Source: Hymenobacter plasmatis | GTDB lineage: Bacteria > Bacteroidota > Bacteroidia > Cytophagales > Hymenobacteraceae | Reading direction: 5' to 3' | NCBI RefSeq assembly: GCF_020711255.1 | Contig: NZ_JAJFAW010000028.1 | Coordinates: 17,207-81,206 of the forward strand | Length of the DNA: 64,000 bases | Shown: positions 45,084 to 54,479 of the stretch, one piece after another | How positions within the stretch are numbered: the stretch's first letter is position 1 | Layout of the letters: each line of letters opens with the position of its first letter | Position numbers and translations under genes: made by a program | Notes under the pieces: generated by a model | The model's input: only the letters and a program-made list of their open reading frames with translations | Database searches by the model: none | What the model was told of the DNA's origin: nothing

Positions 45084-47192
45084 ATGGAAAAAACGCTCAC
45101 TTTCCAACACGTCAGCTACCTCTGGGACGAGGCCAAGGCACTGGAGCTGGCCGGCGACGAAGTCGCCCTGTTCCTGTACCGCTCCAACCTGCTCGGCGCC
45201 GACCTGCGCCTGACGAACTACGCCGGCGGCAACACCAGCTGCAAAATCACCGCCACCGACCCCGTGACCGGCCAGCCCGCCGAAGTGATGTGGGTGAAAG
45301 GCTCGGGCGGCGACATCGGCACGCTCACCAGAGCCGGCTGCGCCAACCTGTATGTGGAGAAACTGCACCAGCTCAAGAACCGCTACCGCGGCCTCGAACA
45401 CGAGGACGAAATGGTGGGCCTGTTCGAGTACTGCCTCTTCGACCCCAAGTGCGCCACGCCCAGCATCGACACCCCGCTGCACGGCCTGCTGCCCTTCAAG
45501 CACATCGACCACCTGCACCCTGACGCGCTGATTGCCATTGCGGCGAGCCAGGACGGCGAGCAGATTATGAAAGAAATCTGGGGCGACACCATGGGCTGGC
45601 TCCCGTGGCAGAAGCCGGGCTTCGACCTGGGCCTGCAGCTGGAGAAGATTGTGGCCGACAACCCCGGCCTGCGCGGTGTCATCCTCGGCGGCCACGGCTT
45701 GTTCACCTGGGGCAACACCAGCTACGAGTCCTACCTCAACACGCTCGAAGTCATTGAGCAAGCCGCCACCTACCTCGAAGCCCACTACGGCCAGAAAGGC
45801 CCCGTGTTCGGCGGCGTGAAACTGGAGCAGACGCTGGATGCCGCCGGCCGCCGCCAGGCCGCCGCGGCCGTGATGCCGGTGCTGCGCGGGCTGGCCAGCA
45901 GCCAGCGCCGCATGCTGGGCCACTACACCGACGACGCCCGCGTCTTGGAGTTCGTGAACTCGAACGACCTGCCGCGCCTGGCCGCCAAAGGCACCAGCTG
46001 CCCCGACCACTTCCTGCGCACCAAAATCCGCCCGCTCGTGCTCGACCCCGAGGCCATGCTCGCCGATGCGGCCAGCGTGAAGACGTACCTGGAAGCGCAG
46101 TTTGAGGCGTACCGCAAGGACTACGCGGCTTACTACGAGCGCAGCAAGCACGCCAACTCGCCGGCCATCCGCGACGCCAACCCCGTCATCATCCTCTGGC
46201 CCGGCGTGGGCCTGTTCTCCTTCTCGAAAGACAAGCAGACGGCGCGCGTGGCGGCCGAGTTCTACACCAACGCCATCAACGTGATGAAGGGCGCCGAGGC
46301 GGTGAGCACCTACCAGGGCCTGCCCGAGCAGGAAGCGTTCAACATCGAGTACTGGCTGCTCGAAGAAGCCAAGCTCCAGCGCATGGCCCCGCCCAAGGCC
46401 CTCTCCGGCAAGGTGGCCTACGTGACCGGCGGCACCGGCGGCATCGGCAAAGCCATTTGCGAAGAGCTGCTCAAGTTCGGCGCCTGCGTGGTGGCAGTGG
46501 ACCGCGACCGACTGGAAGAAACCCAGGACGAGCTGCGCAAGAAGTATGGCAAGGACAGCGCCCTGACGGCGGCCATCAACGTGACCGATGCCGAGAGCAT
46601 CGCCGAATCCCTGCGCCAGAGCATCCTGCAGTTCGGCGGCGTCGACATCATCGTCAACTGCGCCGGCCTGAGCATCAGCAAGCCCTTGGCCGAGACCACG
46701 CAAGCCGACTGGGATATCCTCAACGACGTGCTCGTCAAAGGCCAGTTCCTGGTGAGCCAGGAGGCCGTGCGCATCCTGCGCCAGCAAGGCCTGGGCGGCG
46801 ACATCGTGAACATTGCCAGCAAAAACGGCCTGGTGGCCGGGCCCAACAACGTGGCCTACGGCACGGCCAAAGCCGCCCAGCTGCACATGTCGCGCCTGCT
46901 GGCCGCCGAGCTCGGCGGCGACAAGATTCGCGTGAACACCGTCAACCCCGACGCCGTGCTGCGCGGCAGCAAAATCTGGGAAGGCGACTGGGCCGCCGGC
47001 CGGGCCAAGGCCTACGGCATCTCGGTGGAAGAGCTGCCCCAGCACTACGCCAAGCGCACGCTGCTGGGCGAAGAATTGCTGGCCGAGGACATCGCCAAGG
47101 CCGTGCGCGTCTTCGTGGACGGCTCGCTGAGCAAGAGCACCGGCAACGTGCTCAACGTCGACGGCGGCGTGGCCATGGCCTTCGTCCGCTAA
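45084..47192 (+). CDS. rhaEW: bifunctional rhamnulose-1-phosphate aldolase / lactaldehyde dehydrogenase
   Basis: A 702-residue cytoplasmic fusion. Residues about 1-420 form a class II aldolase domain (NYAGGNTSCKI, MWVKGSGGDIGTL, VILGGHGLFTWG). Residues about 430-700 form a short-chain dehydrogenase (VTGGTGGIGKAICEEL for NAD binding, NIASKNGLVAG then YGTAK as the YxxxK pair). It splits L-rhamnulose-1-phosphate into DHAP and L-lactaldehyde and oxidises the aldehyde to L-lactate. The same fusion, RhaEW, is known in Bacillus and other phyla. It is divergent from rhaT, with its own regulon promoter. Confidence 0.95.
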   Translation: MEKTLTFQHVSYLWDEAKALELAGDEVALFLYRSNLLGADLRLTNYAGGNTSCKITATDPVTGQPAEVMWVKGSGGDIGTLTRAGCANLYVEKLHQLKNRYRGLEHEDEMVGLFEYCLFDPKCATPSIDTPLHGLLPFKHIDHLHPDALIAIAASQDGEQIMKEIWGDTMGWLPWQKPGFDLGLQLEKIVADNPGLRGVILGGHGLFTWGNTSYESYLNTLEVIEQAATYLEAHYGQKGPVFGGVKLEQTLDAAGRRQAAAAVMPVLRGLASSQRRMLGHYTDDARVLEFVNSNDLPRLAAKGTSCPDHFLRTKIRPLVLDPEAMLADAASVKTYLEAQFEAYRKDYAAYYERSKHANSPAIRDANPVIILWPGVGLFSFSKDKQTARVAAEFYTNAINVMKGAEAVSTYQGLPEQEAFNIEYWLLEEAKLQRMAPPKALSGKVAYVTGGTGGIGKAICEELLKFGACVVAVDRDRLEETQDELRKKYGKDSALTAAINVTDAESIAESLRQSILQFGGVDIIVNCAGLSISKPLAETTQADWDILNDVLVKGQFLVSQEAVRILRQQGLGGDIVNIASKNGLVAGPNNVAYGTAKAAQLHMSRLLAAELGGDKIRVNTVNPDAVLRGSKIWEGDWAAGRAKAYGISVEELPQHYAKRTLLGEELLAEDIAKAVRVFVDGSLSKSTGNVLNVDGGVAMAFVR

Positions 47193-47216
47193 GCACCGGC
47201 CGTTGCCCGCTTATTA

Positions 47217-47320
47217 GAACGTCATGCCGCGCGGAGCGAGGCATCGCGCCTGTGGTAGTATCCCTTTCGATTGGATTACTGCTGCACGCGGGATGCTTCG
47301 CTTCGCGCGGCATGACGTTC
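47217..47320. repeat. Family B palindromic repeat, copy 4
   Basis: The ends are exact inverted copies (GAACGTCATGCCGCGCG and its complement) around a loop that has lost the usual ATCTTATCACG core. It lies 25 nt after the rhaEW stop, in the 308-bp gap before the GntR gene. The rest of that gap holds only the GntR promoter and an inverted repeat. Confidence 0.85.
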
Positions 47321-47379
47321 TATTTTATTTAATGCCAACAACTCTGTTCCGGAAGTGCTTTTCGCATCGCCAAAAAAGC

Positions 47380-47387
47380 TACATTTG
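47380..47387 (+). promoter_or_regulatory. -7 element of the GntR regulator gene
   Basis: TACATTTG is a perfect TAnnTTTG. No CAGGAG half-sites occur upstream, so the regulator gene is not a member of the regulon. The -33 region (TTTTCG near 47359) is poor. Confidence 0.5.
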
Positions 47388-47437
47388 GGGCAGCCTCCTT
47401 TCTCACCTTTATCTCATGCGATTGAATTCCGAGTGTT

Positions 47438-47462
47438 TAGACTGGTGTTTCTCCGAAGTCTA
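47438..47462 (+). promoter_or_regulatory. inverted repeat in the leader of the GntR gene (possible autoregulatory site)
   Basis: TAGACT (47438-47443) and AGTCTA (47457-47462) form an inverted pair with a 13-nt spacer, downstream of the predicted -7 box and 39 nt before the ATG. An operator for the encoded regulator is possible but unproven. Confidence 0.3.
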
Positions 47463-47500
47463 GCGCCACGCACTCGCATGGTTTGCCCACCGCCGCCGGC

Positions 47501-48511
47501 ATGTATCAGTTACAACTAAAGCCCCTTGATAAAACGCCGAAGTACAAGCAGATTGTGCAGTCGGTCATCATGGATATTGAGCGCGGTGTGCTGAAAAACG
47601 GTGACCACCTCCCGAGCATAAGTGAGCTAAGCGTGGAACACTACCTGGCGCGCGACACCGTGGAAAAAGCCTACCGTGAACTGCGCGAGCGGGGCTTCAT
47701 CACCTCGGTGCAGGGCAAGGGCTACTACGTGGAAAGCAACGACACCTCGAAGCTGAAAATCCTGCTGGTGTTCAATAAGCTGAGCTCCTACAAAAAGATT
47801 ATCTACTACGCTTTTCTGGAAACCCTCGGCGACCGCGCCACGGTAGACCTGCAGATTCACCACTACAACGTGAACCTGTTTCAGGAAATCATCGAGAAGA
47901 ACCTCGGCAAGTACAACTACTACGTGGTGATGCCGCACTTCACCCTCGACACCGATAAGTCGCTGTACCACGCCATTCTGAACACCATTCCGAGCCAGGA
48001 GCTGGTGCTGCTCGACAAGGACATTCCGGAGCTCAAGCACGATTGCCTGCGCGTATTTCAGGACTTCGACAAGGACATTTTCACAGCCCTGGAAAAGGCC
48101 GAGGACCTGCTGGAAAAATACACCCGCCTGGTGCTGGTGCTGCCCTCTGACGCCAACCACCCGGAGGAATTGCCGTGGGGCTTCCGCTCCTTCTGCCTGA
48201 TGCGCAATAAGGAATTTTCGGTGGTGGAAAACGCCATGAACGAAGTGGTGCAGGCCGGCACGGCCTACGTGGTAATCCGCGAAACCGACCTAGTGGAGCT
48301 GGTGAAAAAAATCCGCCAGACCAGCTACCTGCTGGGCCGCGAAGTGGGCATCATTTCCTTCAATGAAACCCCGCTCAAAGAGCTGCTGAACATGACGGTG
48401 ATTACCACCGACTTCGAGGCCATGGGGCAAACTGCAGCGAACCTGCTGCTGGAGAAGCAGCGGGTGAAAGTAAAGAACCCGTTTTACACCATTCGGCGCG
48501 GGTCGCTGTAG
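47501..48511 (+). CDS. GntR-family regulator with sugar-binding-protein-like effector domain
   Basis: A 336-residue cytoplasmic regulator. Residues about 1-75 are a GntR winged helix (YKQIVQSVIMDIERGVLKNGDHLPS, ARDTVEKAYRELRERGFI, VQGKGYYV). Residues about 85-330 resemble a LacI/periplasmic-binding-type ligand domain (KILLVFNKLSSYKKIIYYAFLE, VGIISFNETPLKELL), as in AraR-like regulators. It sits between rhaEW and rhaI, so it probably senses rhamnose or an intermediate. The ATG at 47501 starts the conserved helix; the upstream in-frame TTG is unlikely. GntR dimers usually bind inverted repeats, so it is not an obvious match for the direct-repeat operator. Confidence 0.88.
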   Translation: MYQLQLKPLDKTPKYKQIVQSVIMDIERGVLKNGDHLPSISELSVEHYLARDTVEKAYRELRERGFITSVQGKGYYVESNDTSKLKILLVFNKLSSYKKIIYYAFLETLGDRATVDLQIHHYNVNLFQEIIEKNLGKYNYYVVMPHFTLDTDKSLYHAILNTIPSQELVLLDKDIPELKHDCLRVFQDFDKDIFTALEKAEDLLEKYTRLVLVLPSDANHPEELPWGFRSFCLMRNKEFSVVENAMNEVVQAGTAYVVIRETDLVELVKKIRQTSYLLGREVGIISFNETPLKELLNMTVITTDFEAMGQTAANLLLEKQRVKVKNPFYTIRRGSL

Positions 48512-48574
48512 AAGAGCTAGCGAAGCTTTCGAGGCTCGTACCTAGCGCCGCGCATCAACTTGCTCGCACTATTT

Positions 48575-48710
48575 GTCATGCAGAGCGGAGCGAAGCATCT
48601 TATCACGCCTGAGCTAGTCGTTGAGCCGTGATAAGATGCTTCGCTCCGCTCTGCATGACAGCCGATTGGGCACTACCACGAGCGAGATGCTGCGCTCTGC
48701 ATGACGTTCT
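48575..48710. repeat. Family B nested palindromic repeat, copy 5
   Basis: The inner palindrome is 48575-48659 (GTCATGCAGAGCGGAGCGAAG and its complement around a loop). A further right-hand arm TGCGCTCTGCATGACGTTCT ends at 48710. It lies in the 319-bp gap between the GntR gene and rhaI; the rest of that gap is the rhaI promoter. Confidence 0.85.
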
Positions 48711-48740
48711 ATTTGCAGCTTTCAAACTTTTCCTGGCAAA

Positions 48741-48785
48741 CAGGAGAGCCCAGAAGAGTTAGGGCCAGGGAGTACGGGTAATTTG
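48741..48785 (+). promoter_or_regulatory. regulon promoter of rhaI-rhaB-lutABC
   Basis: Plus strand: CAGGAG-AGCC-CAGAAG, 21 nt, then GTAATTTG (a TAATTTG box ending at 48785). It lies about 45 nt before the ATG at 48831. Confidence 0.75.
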
Positions 48786-48830
48786 CTCTTCCCAAGCGGG
48801 TATTTATTCACAAATCCCACCCCAACGCGC

Positions 48831-50111
48831 ATGTTCTCTGACCAACGCCTTGCCGACCTCAACCAGCCGCTGCTCGCCGAGCACCAGCTGCAGTTCCAGC
48901 ACCTCGCCGATTCGCCGCGCCTGCGCCAGGTAGACCTGCCCGGGGTGGTGCAAAAACTGATGGATTTTCAGGTGGCCATTCCGAGCTGGGCGCTGGGCAC
49001 GGGCGGCACCCGCTTCGGCCGCTTCGCGCTGGGCGGCGAGCCGAGCACACTGGAACAAAAAATCAGCGACGTGGGCATTCTGCAAAGCCTCAACCGCTCG
49101 TCGAATTCCATTTCGCTGCACATTCCCTGGGACATTCCGCAGGACATCCCGGGCCTGCAGCAGCTCCTGAAAGAGGAAGGCCTGGTGATTGACTCGGTCA
49201 ACTCCAACACCTTCCAGGACCAGAAAGACCAGCCGCACTCCTACAAGTTCGGCTCGCTGAGCAACACCGACAAGGCCGTACGCGAGCAGGCCATTCAGCA
49301 CAACATCGACTGCGTGCGCTACGGCCGCCAGCTCGACGCCCGGACCCTGACCGTGTGGCTGGCCGACGGCTCCAACTTCCCCGGCCAGCAGCACTTGCGG
49401 CGCGCGTTCCTGCGCACGCAGGAGTCATTGGCGGCCATCTACGAGGCCATGCCTTCGGACTGGACCATGCTGGTGGAGTACAAGCCCTACGAGCCCAACT
49501 TCTACTCGATGGTGATTCCGGACTGGGGCACTTCGCTGGCGCTGTGCCAAGCCATTGGTCAGAACGCGCAGGTGCTCGTGGACCTGGGTCACCACCTGCC
49601 CAACACCAACATCGAGCAGATAGTGGGCCGCCTGCGGCAGTTCGGCCGCCTCGGCGGTTTCCACTTCAACGGCTCGATGTACGGCGACGACGACCTGACC
49701 ACAGGCAGCATCAAGCCTTTCCAGCTGTTCCTGATTTTCAACGAGCTGGTGGACAGCGCCGTCGACAAATCGGTGCCGGCCGAAGCCGTGGCGTACATGA
49801 TTGACGCCAGCCACAACGTAAAAGACCCGCTGGAAGACCTGTTGCAATCGGTCGAGAACATCCTCTCGGCCTACGCCAAGGCCCTACTCGTGGACCGCGA
49901 CGCCCTCAACGAGGCCCAGGAAGCCAACGACGTGGTGCGCGCCGAGGAAATCCTGCGCGACGCCTTCCTCACCGACGTGCGCCCTCTGGTGGCCGAAGCC
50001 TACCGCCGCAGCGGCGGCGCCCTGAACCCCATCGGGGCTTACCGCGCCGAGGGTGTGCGCGAGCAACTCATTCGCCAGCGTGGCAAGCACAGCGTCTCTA
50101 CCGGGTTATGA
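48831..50111 (+). CDS. rhaI: L-rhamnose isomerase, RhaI type
   Basis: A 426-residue cytoplasmic TIM-barrel isomerase converting L-rhamnose to L-rhamnulose. Features: AIPSWALGTGGTRFGRF, NSNTFQDQ, LVEYKPYEPNFYS and LVDLGHHLPNTNIEQIV (metal-binding Glu/Asp/His candidates), GGFHFNGSMYGDDD. This is the xylose-isomerase-like RhaI type, not E. coli RhaA. The ATG at 48831 is preferred; the upstream in-frame TTG at 48783 overlaps the promoter. The stop overlaps the rhaB start (ATGA). Confidence 0.93.
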   Translation: MFSDQRLADLNQPLLAEHQLQFQHLADSPRLRQVDLPGVVQKLMDFQVAIPSWALGTGGTRFGRFALGGEPSTLEQKISDVGILQSLNRSSNSISLHIPWDIPQDIPGLQQLLKEEGLVIDSVNSNTFQDQKDQPHSYKFGSLSNTDKAVREQAIQHNIDCVRYGRQLDARTLTVWLADGSNFPGQQHLRRAFLRTQESLAAIYEAMPSDWTMLVEYKPYEPNFYSMVIPDWGTSLALCQAIGQNAQVLVDLGHHLPNTNIEQIVGRLRQFGRLGGFHFNGSMYGDDDLTTGSIKPFQLFLIFNELVDSAVDKSVPAEAVAYMIDASHNVKDPLEDLLQSVENILSAYAKALLVDRDALNEAQEANDVVRAEEILRDAFLTDVRPLVAEAYRRSGGALNPIGAYRAEGVREQLIRQRGKHSVSTGL

Positions 50112-51493
50112 AAAAGGCCATGAAAAAGTCGGTTTATGCGGTGTTCGACATTGGCAAGACCAATAAGAAGCTGATTCTTTTCGACGAGGACCAGCAGATA
50201 ATTGACGAGGAGCAGCACGTGTGCACCGACGTGCTCGACGACGACGGCTTTGTGTGCGACCACTTGCCCCGGCTCACGGAGTGGGTTCTCGACCACTGGC
50301 GGCAGCTGCGCACGCATGAGCACTACACGGTGAAGGGCGTGAATTTCACGGCCTACGGCGCCAGCTTTGTGCACCTTGGGGCCGACGGCCAGCCCATGCT
50401 GCCGCTCTACAACTACCTCAAGCCGCTGCCGGCCGAAATCGAGGAGAAATTCTACGCCGAGCTGGGCCAGTCGCCCGAAGACTTTGCGGCCGACACCTGC
50501 TCGCCGCGGCTGGGCATGCTCAATTCCGGCCTGCAGCTGTACTGGCTCAAGTACGCCAAGCCCGAGCAGTACGCCAAGATTCATACCTCGCTGCACCTGC
50601 CCAACTACCTCTCCTACCTGATTTCGGGCGAGAAATTCAGCGACTACACGTCCGTGGGCTGCCACACCGCGCTCTGGGACTACAAGCGCAACCAGTACCA
50701 TGACTGGGTGCGCCGCGAGGGCATCGACGAGAAGCTGGCGCCCCTCACTCGCGACTCCATCGCCTCAGTGGTCGATGGCATTATGGTGGGCGTAGGCATG
50801 CACGATAGCACCGCCGCCGTGATGCCCTACCTGGCCGAAAACGACGAGCCCTTCGTGCTGGTGTCCACGGGCACGTGGTCGGTCACCATCAACCCGTTCA
50901 ACAGCCAGCCCCTCACCCCCGAGCTGCTGCACCGCGACTGCCTGAGCTTTATGACGCCGCGCGGCGAAGCCACCCGGGCCGCCCGCGTGTTCCTGGGCCG
51001 CGAGCACGACTTCCAGGTAGAGCGCATTGCCGCCCACTTCCACGTGAAGCCGGATTTTTACCGCTCCATCGTGCTGGCCCGGCCCTACGACGAGACGTCG
51101 GCCGACTTTAAGCCTGCCTGCATGGCCGGCACCGGCCCCTTCCCCGACCAGCCGGCCGGCGAGTGGGACCTCTCCGGCTTCCGCACCGCCTCCGATGCCT
51201 ACCAGCACCTCATGCACGGGCTGATTGCCATTCTACTCGAATCCATCCACTTGGTGTGGCAGGGCGAAAAAACCATCTTCGTCGACGGTGGCTTTGCCCG
51301 CAACCCGCTGTTTATGCAAACGTTGAGCTGGAACTTCCCGAAGGCCGAAATCCGCACGCTGGAAGTTCCGCAGGCCACCGCTTTGGGCGCCCTGGTGCAC
51401 CTGGAGCAGGGCGAGGCACTGAAGAAAACGCACCCGCTTTTCACCGATGAGGATGATTTGCCGCTGGTGACGGCGCAGGACCGAACAGTTTGA
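50108..51493 (+). CDS. rhaB: L-rhamnulose kinase (FGGY family)
   Basis: A 461-residue kinase phosphorylating L-rhamnulose at C1. FGGY/actin-fold motifs are: VFDIGKTNKKLILFD near residue 14 (phosphate 1), GVGMHDSTAAVMPYL, LVSTGTWSVTINPF (phosphate 2) and IFVDGGFARNPLFMQTL (adenosine). It starts within the rhaI stop codon (ATGA), so translation is probably coupled. Downstream lie a nested repeat and lutABC. Confidence 0.92.
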   Translation: MKKAMKKSVYAVFDIGKTNKKLILFDEDQQIIDEEQHVCTDVLDDDGFVCDHLPRLTEWVLDHWRQLRTHEHYTVKGVNFTAYGASFVHLGADGQPMLPLYNYLKPLPAEIEEKFYAELGQSPEDFAADTCSPRLGMLNSGLQLYWLKYAKPEQYAKIHTSLHLPNYLSYLISGEKFSDYTSVGCHTALWDYKRNQYHDWVRREGIDEKLAPLTRDSIASVVDGIMVGVGMHDSTAAVMPYLAENDEPFVLVSTGTWSVTINPFNSQPLTPELLHRDCLSFMTPRGEATRAARVFLGREHDFQVERIAAHFHVKPDFYRSIVLARPYDETSADFKPACMAGTGPFPDQPAGEWDLSGFRTASDAYQHLMHGLIAILLESIHLVWQGEKTIFVDGGFARNPLFMQTLSWNFPKAEIRTLEVPQATALGALVHLEQGEALKKTHPLFTDEDDLPLVTAQDRTV

Positions 51494-51513
51494 GATGTTG
51501 AGCTAAATACCAA

Positions 51514-51703
51514 GAACGTCATGCTGAGCACAGCATCTCGGTCGCGCCACTTGCCATACTGACGCCATTTGTCATGCTGACGAAGGAAGCATCTTCTCAC
51601 GATTGAACGAATTGAGCTAACCTGATAAGATGCTTCCTTCGTCAGCATGACAGACGACGGGCATAGTACTGAGGTAAAGATGCTGCGCTCAGCATGACGT
51701 TCC
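51514..51703. repeat. Family B nested palindromic repeat, copy 6
   Basis: The outer arms GAACGTCATGCTGAGCACAGCATCT and their near complement (AAGATGCTGCGCTCAGCATGACGTTC) enclose an inner palindrome at 51571-51651. It lies between rhaB and lutA inside the presumed operon. Confidence 0.88.
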
Positions 51704-51745
51704 ATTAAGCATTGTGTACTAGGTTCAATCCGCTATAAAACCAGA

Positions 51746-52486
51746 ATGAAAGTCGCCCTATTCGTCCCGTGCTACATCGACCAGTTCTACCCCCAGGTAG
51801 GCGTGGCCACGCTGCAGCTGCTCGAAAAGCTGGGCGTGCCGGCATACTTCCCGGCCCAACAAACCTGCTGCGGCCAGCCCCTGGCCAACAGCGGCTGCGA
51901 GCGCGACGCCCTGCCCATTTACAAGCACTTCGTTCGCACCTTTCAGGACTACGACTACGTGGTGGCCCCCTCGGGCAGCTGCGTGTACCACGTGCGCAAG
52001 CACTTTGATAAGCTCGAGCAAACCGCCGAGGTGCAGCACGTGCGCGGCGCGGCCTACGACCTGATTGACTTCATCAGCACCGTGCTGCAGGTGGAAACCC
52101 TGCCCGGCGCCTTCCCCCACAAAGTGGGCCTGCACCTGAGCTGCCACGGCCAGCGCGGCCTGCACCAGGCCAACGAATCGGAGCTGACGCCGGTGCGCGA
52201 CGGGCAGCTGCGCCGCCTGCTGGCCTCCCTCGATGGAATTGAGCTGACCCACCTGAACCGCAACGACGAATGCTGCGGCTTCGGCGGCACCTTCTGCGTG
52301 TCGGAAGCCGGTATTTCGGCCCGCATGGGCCAGGACCGCGTGGCCGACCACGTGCGCAACGGCACGCAGGTGCTCACCGGCAGCGACATGTCGTGCCTGA
52401 TGCACCTGGAGGGCATTGTGCGCCGGGCCCAGCTGCCCATGAGGGTGATGCACGCCGCCGAAATTCTTAACGGACTTACGCCATGA
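51746..52486 (+). CDS. lutA: LutA-like Fe-S oxidoreductase subunit of L-lactate dehydrogenase
   Basis: A 246-residue cysteine-rich-domain protein. Motifs are: TCCGQPLANSG near residue 40, HLSCHGQRG near 130 and NDECCGFGGTF near 172. It matches LutA/YkgE of the LutABC complex, which oxidises L-lactate to pyruvate. In this locus the lactate comes from RhaEW. The stop overlaps the lutB start (ATGA). Confidence 0.93.
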   Translation: MKVALFVPCYIDQFYPQVGVATLQLLEKLGVPAYFPAQQTCCGQPLANSGCERDALPIYKHFVRTFQDYDYVVAPSGSCVYHVRKHFDKLEQTAEVQHVRGAAYDLIDFISTVLQVETLPGAFPHKVGLHLSCHGQRGLHQANESELTPVRDGQLRRLLASLDGIELTHLNRNDECCGFGGTFCVSEAGISARMGQDRVADHVRNGTQVLTGSDMSCLMHLEGIVRRAQLPMRVMHAAEILNGLTP

Positions 52487-53883
52487 GCCACGCCCTCCGC
52501 GCCGACCAGTTTTTGCTCGATGCCGACCGCACCACCTGGCACGACGAAACCCTGTGGTTTGTGCGCGAAAAGCGCGACCGCGCCGTGTACGCCGTGCCCG
52601 AGTTCCAGGCGCTGCGCGAGCTGGCGTCCCAAATCAAAGACCACACCCTGAGCCGGCTCGACCGGTACTTGCAGGAGTTTGAGGCCGCCGCGCAGGCCAA
52701 CGGCGTGCACGTGCACTGGGCCGCCGATGCTGCCGAGCACAACGCCATCATCCTCGCCATCATCCGGCAGCAGGGCGCCACGCGCATCGTCAAAAGCAAG
52801 TCGATGCTCACCGAGGAATGCCACCTGAACCCCTACCTCCTCCAGCACGGCATTGAGGTGGTGGACACGGATTTGGGCGAGCGCATCATTCAGTTTCGGG
52901 AGGAAGCGCCCAGCCACATCGTGCTGCCCGCCATTCACCTGAAAAAGGAAGACGTGGGCGACACGTTCCACCTTCATTTGGGCACCGAAAAAGGCGAAAG
53001 CGACCCGCAGCGCCTCACCGAGGCCGCCCGCCAGCACCTGCGGGCCAAGTTCCTGGCCGGGCAGGTGGCCATCTCGGGCGTCAACTTCGCGGTGGCCGAA
53101 ACCGGCGGCGTGGTCGTGTGCACCAACGAGGGCAACGCCGATTTGGGCGTGAACCTGGCGCAAGTGCACATCGCCTGCATGGGCATCGAGAAGCTGATTC
53201 CGCGGCTCACCGACCTGGGCGTGTTCACGCGGCTGCTGGCCCGCAGCGCCACCGGCCAGCCGGTGACGACCTACACCTCGCACTTCACCCAGCCGGTGGC
53301 GGGCAAGGAAATGCACGTTGTCATTGTGGACAATGGCCGCACGCAGCAGCTGGGCCGGCCCGATTTCCGAGCTTCGCTCAAATGCATCCGCTGCGGGGCC
53401 TGCATGAACACCTGCCCGGTGTACCGGCGCAGCGGCGGCCACAGCTACGACTTCACCGTGCCGGGCCCGATTGGCGCCATCCTGTCGCCCAACATCGACA
53501 TGAAAAAGCACGCCTCGCTGCCGTTTGCCAGCACGCTCTGCGGCTCGTGCACCGACGTGTGCCCGGTGAAAATCGACATCCACACCCAGCTCTACAAGTG
53601 GCGGCAGGTGCTGGGCGAAGCCAACGAAATTCCTGCTTCCAAGAAGTGGAGCATGAAGTTCATGGGCCGCCTGCTGGCCAGCGCCCGCGTGTACGGCCTG
53701 AGCGGGCAGTTTGCGCGCAAGGCCCTGCGCTTTCTGCCCCACGGCCTCACGCACGCGGCCTCCTTCAACGCCTGGGCCGTGGCCCGCGAGTTGCCCGAGC
53801 CGCCCCAGCAAAGCTTCCGCGAGTGGTACCAGCAGCAGCCGAAACCCGTTCCGCAGCCCCCGCAACCGCAAGTACCGGCATGA
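52483..53883 (+). CDS. lutB: LutB-like iron-sulfur protein of L-lactate dehydrogenase
   Basis: A 466-residue protein. The N-terminal LUD domain (VKSKSMLTEECHLN, VAISGVNFAVAETGGVVVCTNEGN) is followed by two 4Fe-4S motifs: CIRCGACMNTC at 301-311 and CGSCTDVCPVK from 353. A C-terminal DUF3390-like tail ends in a Pro/Gln-rich stretch. It overlaps lutA and lutC by 4 bp each. Confidence 0.95.
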   Translation: MSHALRADQFLLDADRTTWHDETLWFVREKRDRAVYAVPEFQALRELASQIKDHTLSRLDRYLQEFEAAAQANGVHVHWAADAAEHNAIILAIIRQQGATRIVKSKSMLTEECHLNPYLLQHGIEVVDTDLGERIIQFREEAPSHIVLPAIHLKKEDVGDTFHLHLGTEKGESDPQRLTEAARQHLRAKFLAGQVAISGVNFAVAETGGVVVCTNEGNADLGVNLAQVHIACMGIEKLIPRLTDLGVFTRLLARSATGQPVTTYTSHFTQPVAGKEMHVVIVDNGRTQQLGRPDFRASLKCIRCGACMNTCPVYRRSGGHSYDFTVPGPIGAILSPNIDMKKHASLPFASTLCGSCTDVCPVKIDIHTQLYKWRQVLGEANEIPASKKWSMKFMGRLLASARVYGLSGQFARKALRFLPHGLTHAASFNAWAVARELPEPPQQSFREWYQQQPKPVPQPPQPQVPA

Positions 53884-54449
53884 GCAGCGCTTCCCGCACC
53901 CGCATCCTCCTGGCGGCCCAGGCCAACAAGCCGGCCGAAACGCTGCTGCCCACCGTGCCCGATTTCGGCGGCGAGGCCACGGCCGAGCGGTTCAGCGCCG
54001 TGCTGGCCGGCATCGGCGGCACCGTGGTGTGGCTCGACGGCTTGGGCCAGTTGGGCTCGACGCTCCAGCAGCTGTTTCCGGAGGCGCGTAATACGGCCTC
54101 TCCCCTGTTCGCGGGCACTGTGCCGGTGGATGCCGGCACGCCCACCGAGGTGCTCGCCGACATTGACCTGGCGGTGTTGACGGGCGAAATCGGCGTGGCC
54201 GAGAATGGTGCCATCTGGCTGCCCGAAGCCAACATGCTGCACCGGGCGCTGCCCACCATCACCCAGCACCTGGCGCTGGTGCTCGACCACCGGCGCATCG
54301 TGGCCACCATGCACCAGGCCTACGCCCAACTGCCCGGCACGGGCGGCTACGGCACGTTCGTGGCCGGCCCGTCCAAGACGGCGGATATTGAGCAGTCGCT
54401 GGTCATTGGCGCCCACGGCGCCCGCAGCCTGGTGGTGTTGCTGTACTAA
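53880..54449 (+). CDS. lutC: LutC-like LUD-domain protein of L-lactate dehydrogenase
   Basis: A 189-residue LutC/YkgG-family protein. LUD motifs are: DIDLAVLTGEIGVAENGAIWL and TGGYGTFVAGPSKTADIEQSLVIGAHGARSLVVLL. It is the third subunit of the LutABC lactate oxidation system. The ATG overlaps the lutB TGA (ATGA). Confidence 0.93.
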   Translation: MSSASRTRILLAAQANKPAETLLPTVPDFGGEATAERFSAVLAGIGGTVVWLDGLGQLGSTLQQLFPEARNTASPLFAGTVPVDAGTPTEVLADIDLAVLTGEIGVAENGAIWLPEANMLHRALPTITQHLALVLDHRRIVATMHQAYAQLPGTGGYGTFVAGPSKTADIEQSLVIGAHGARSLVVLLY

Positions 54450-54479
54450 ACCACCTCACGCCCACTGCCGTCAGAACAT

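Noticed and set aside
44958..47045. 695-codon frame antisense to rhaEW
   Set aside because: The plus strand encodes a complete aldolase-dehydrogenase fusion with all motifs; the antisense product has none.
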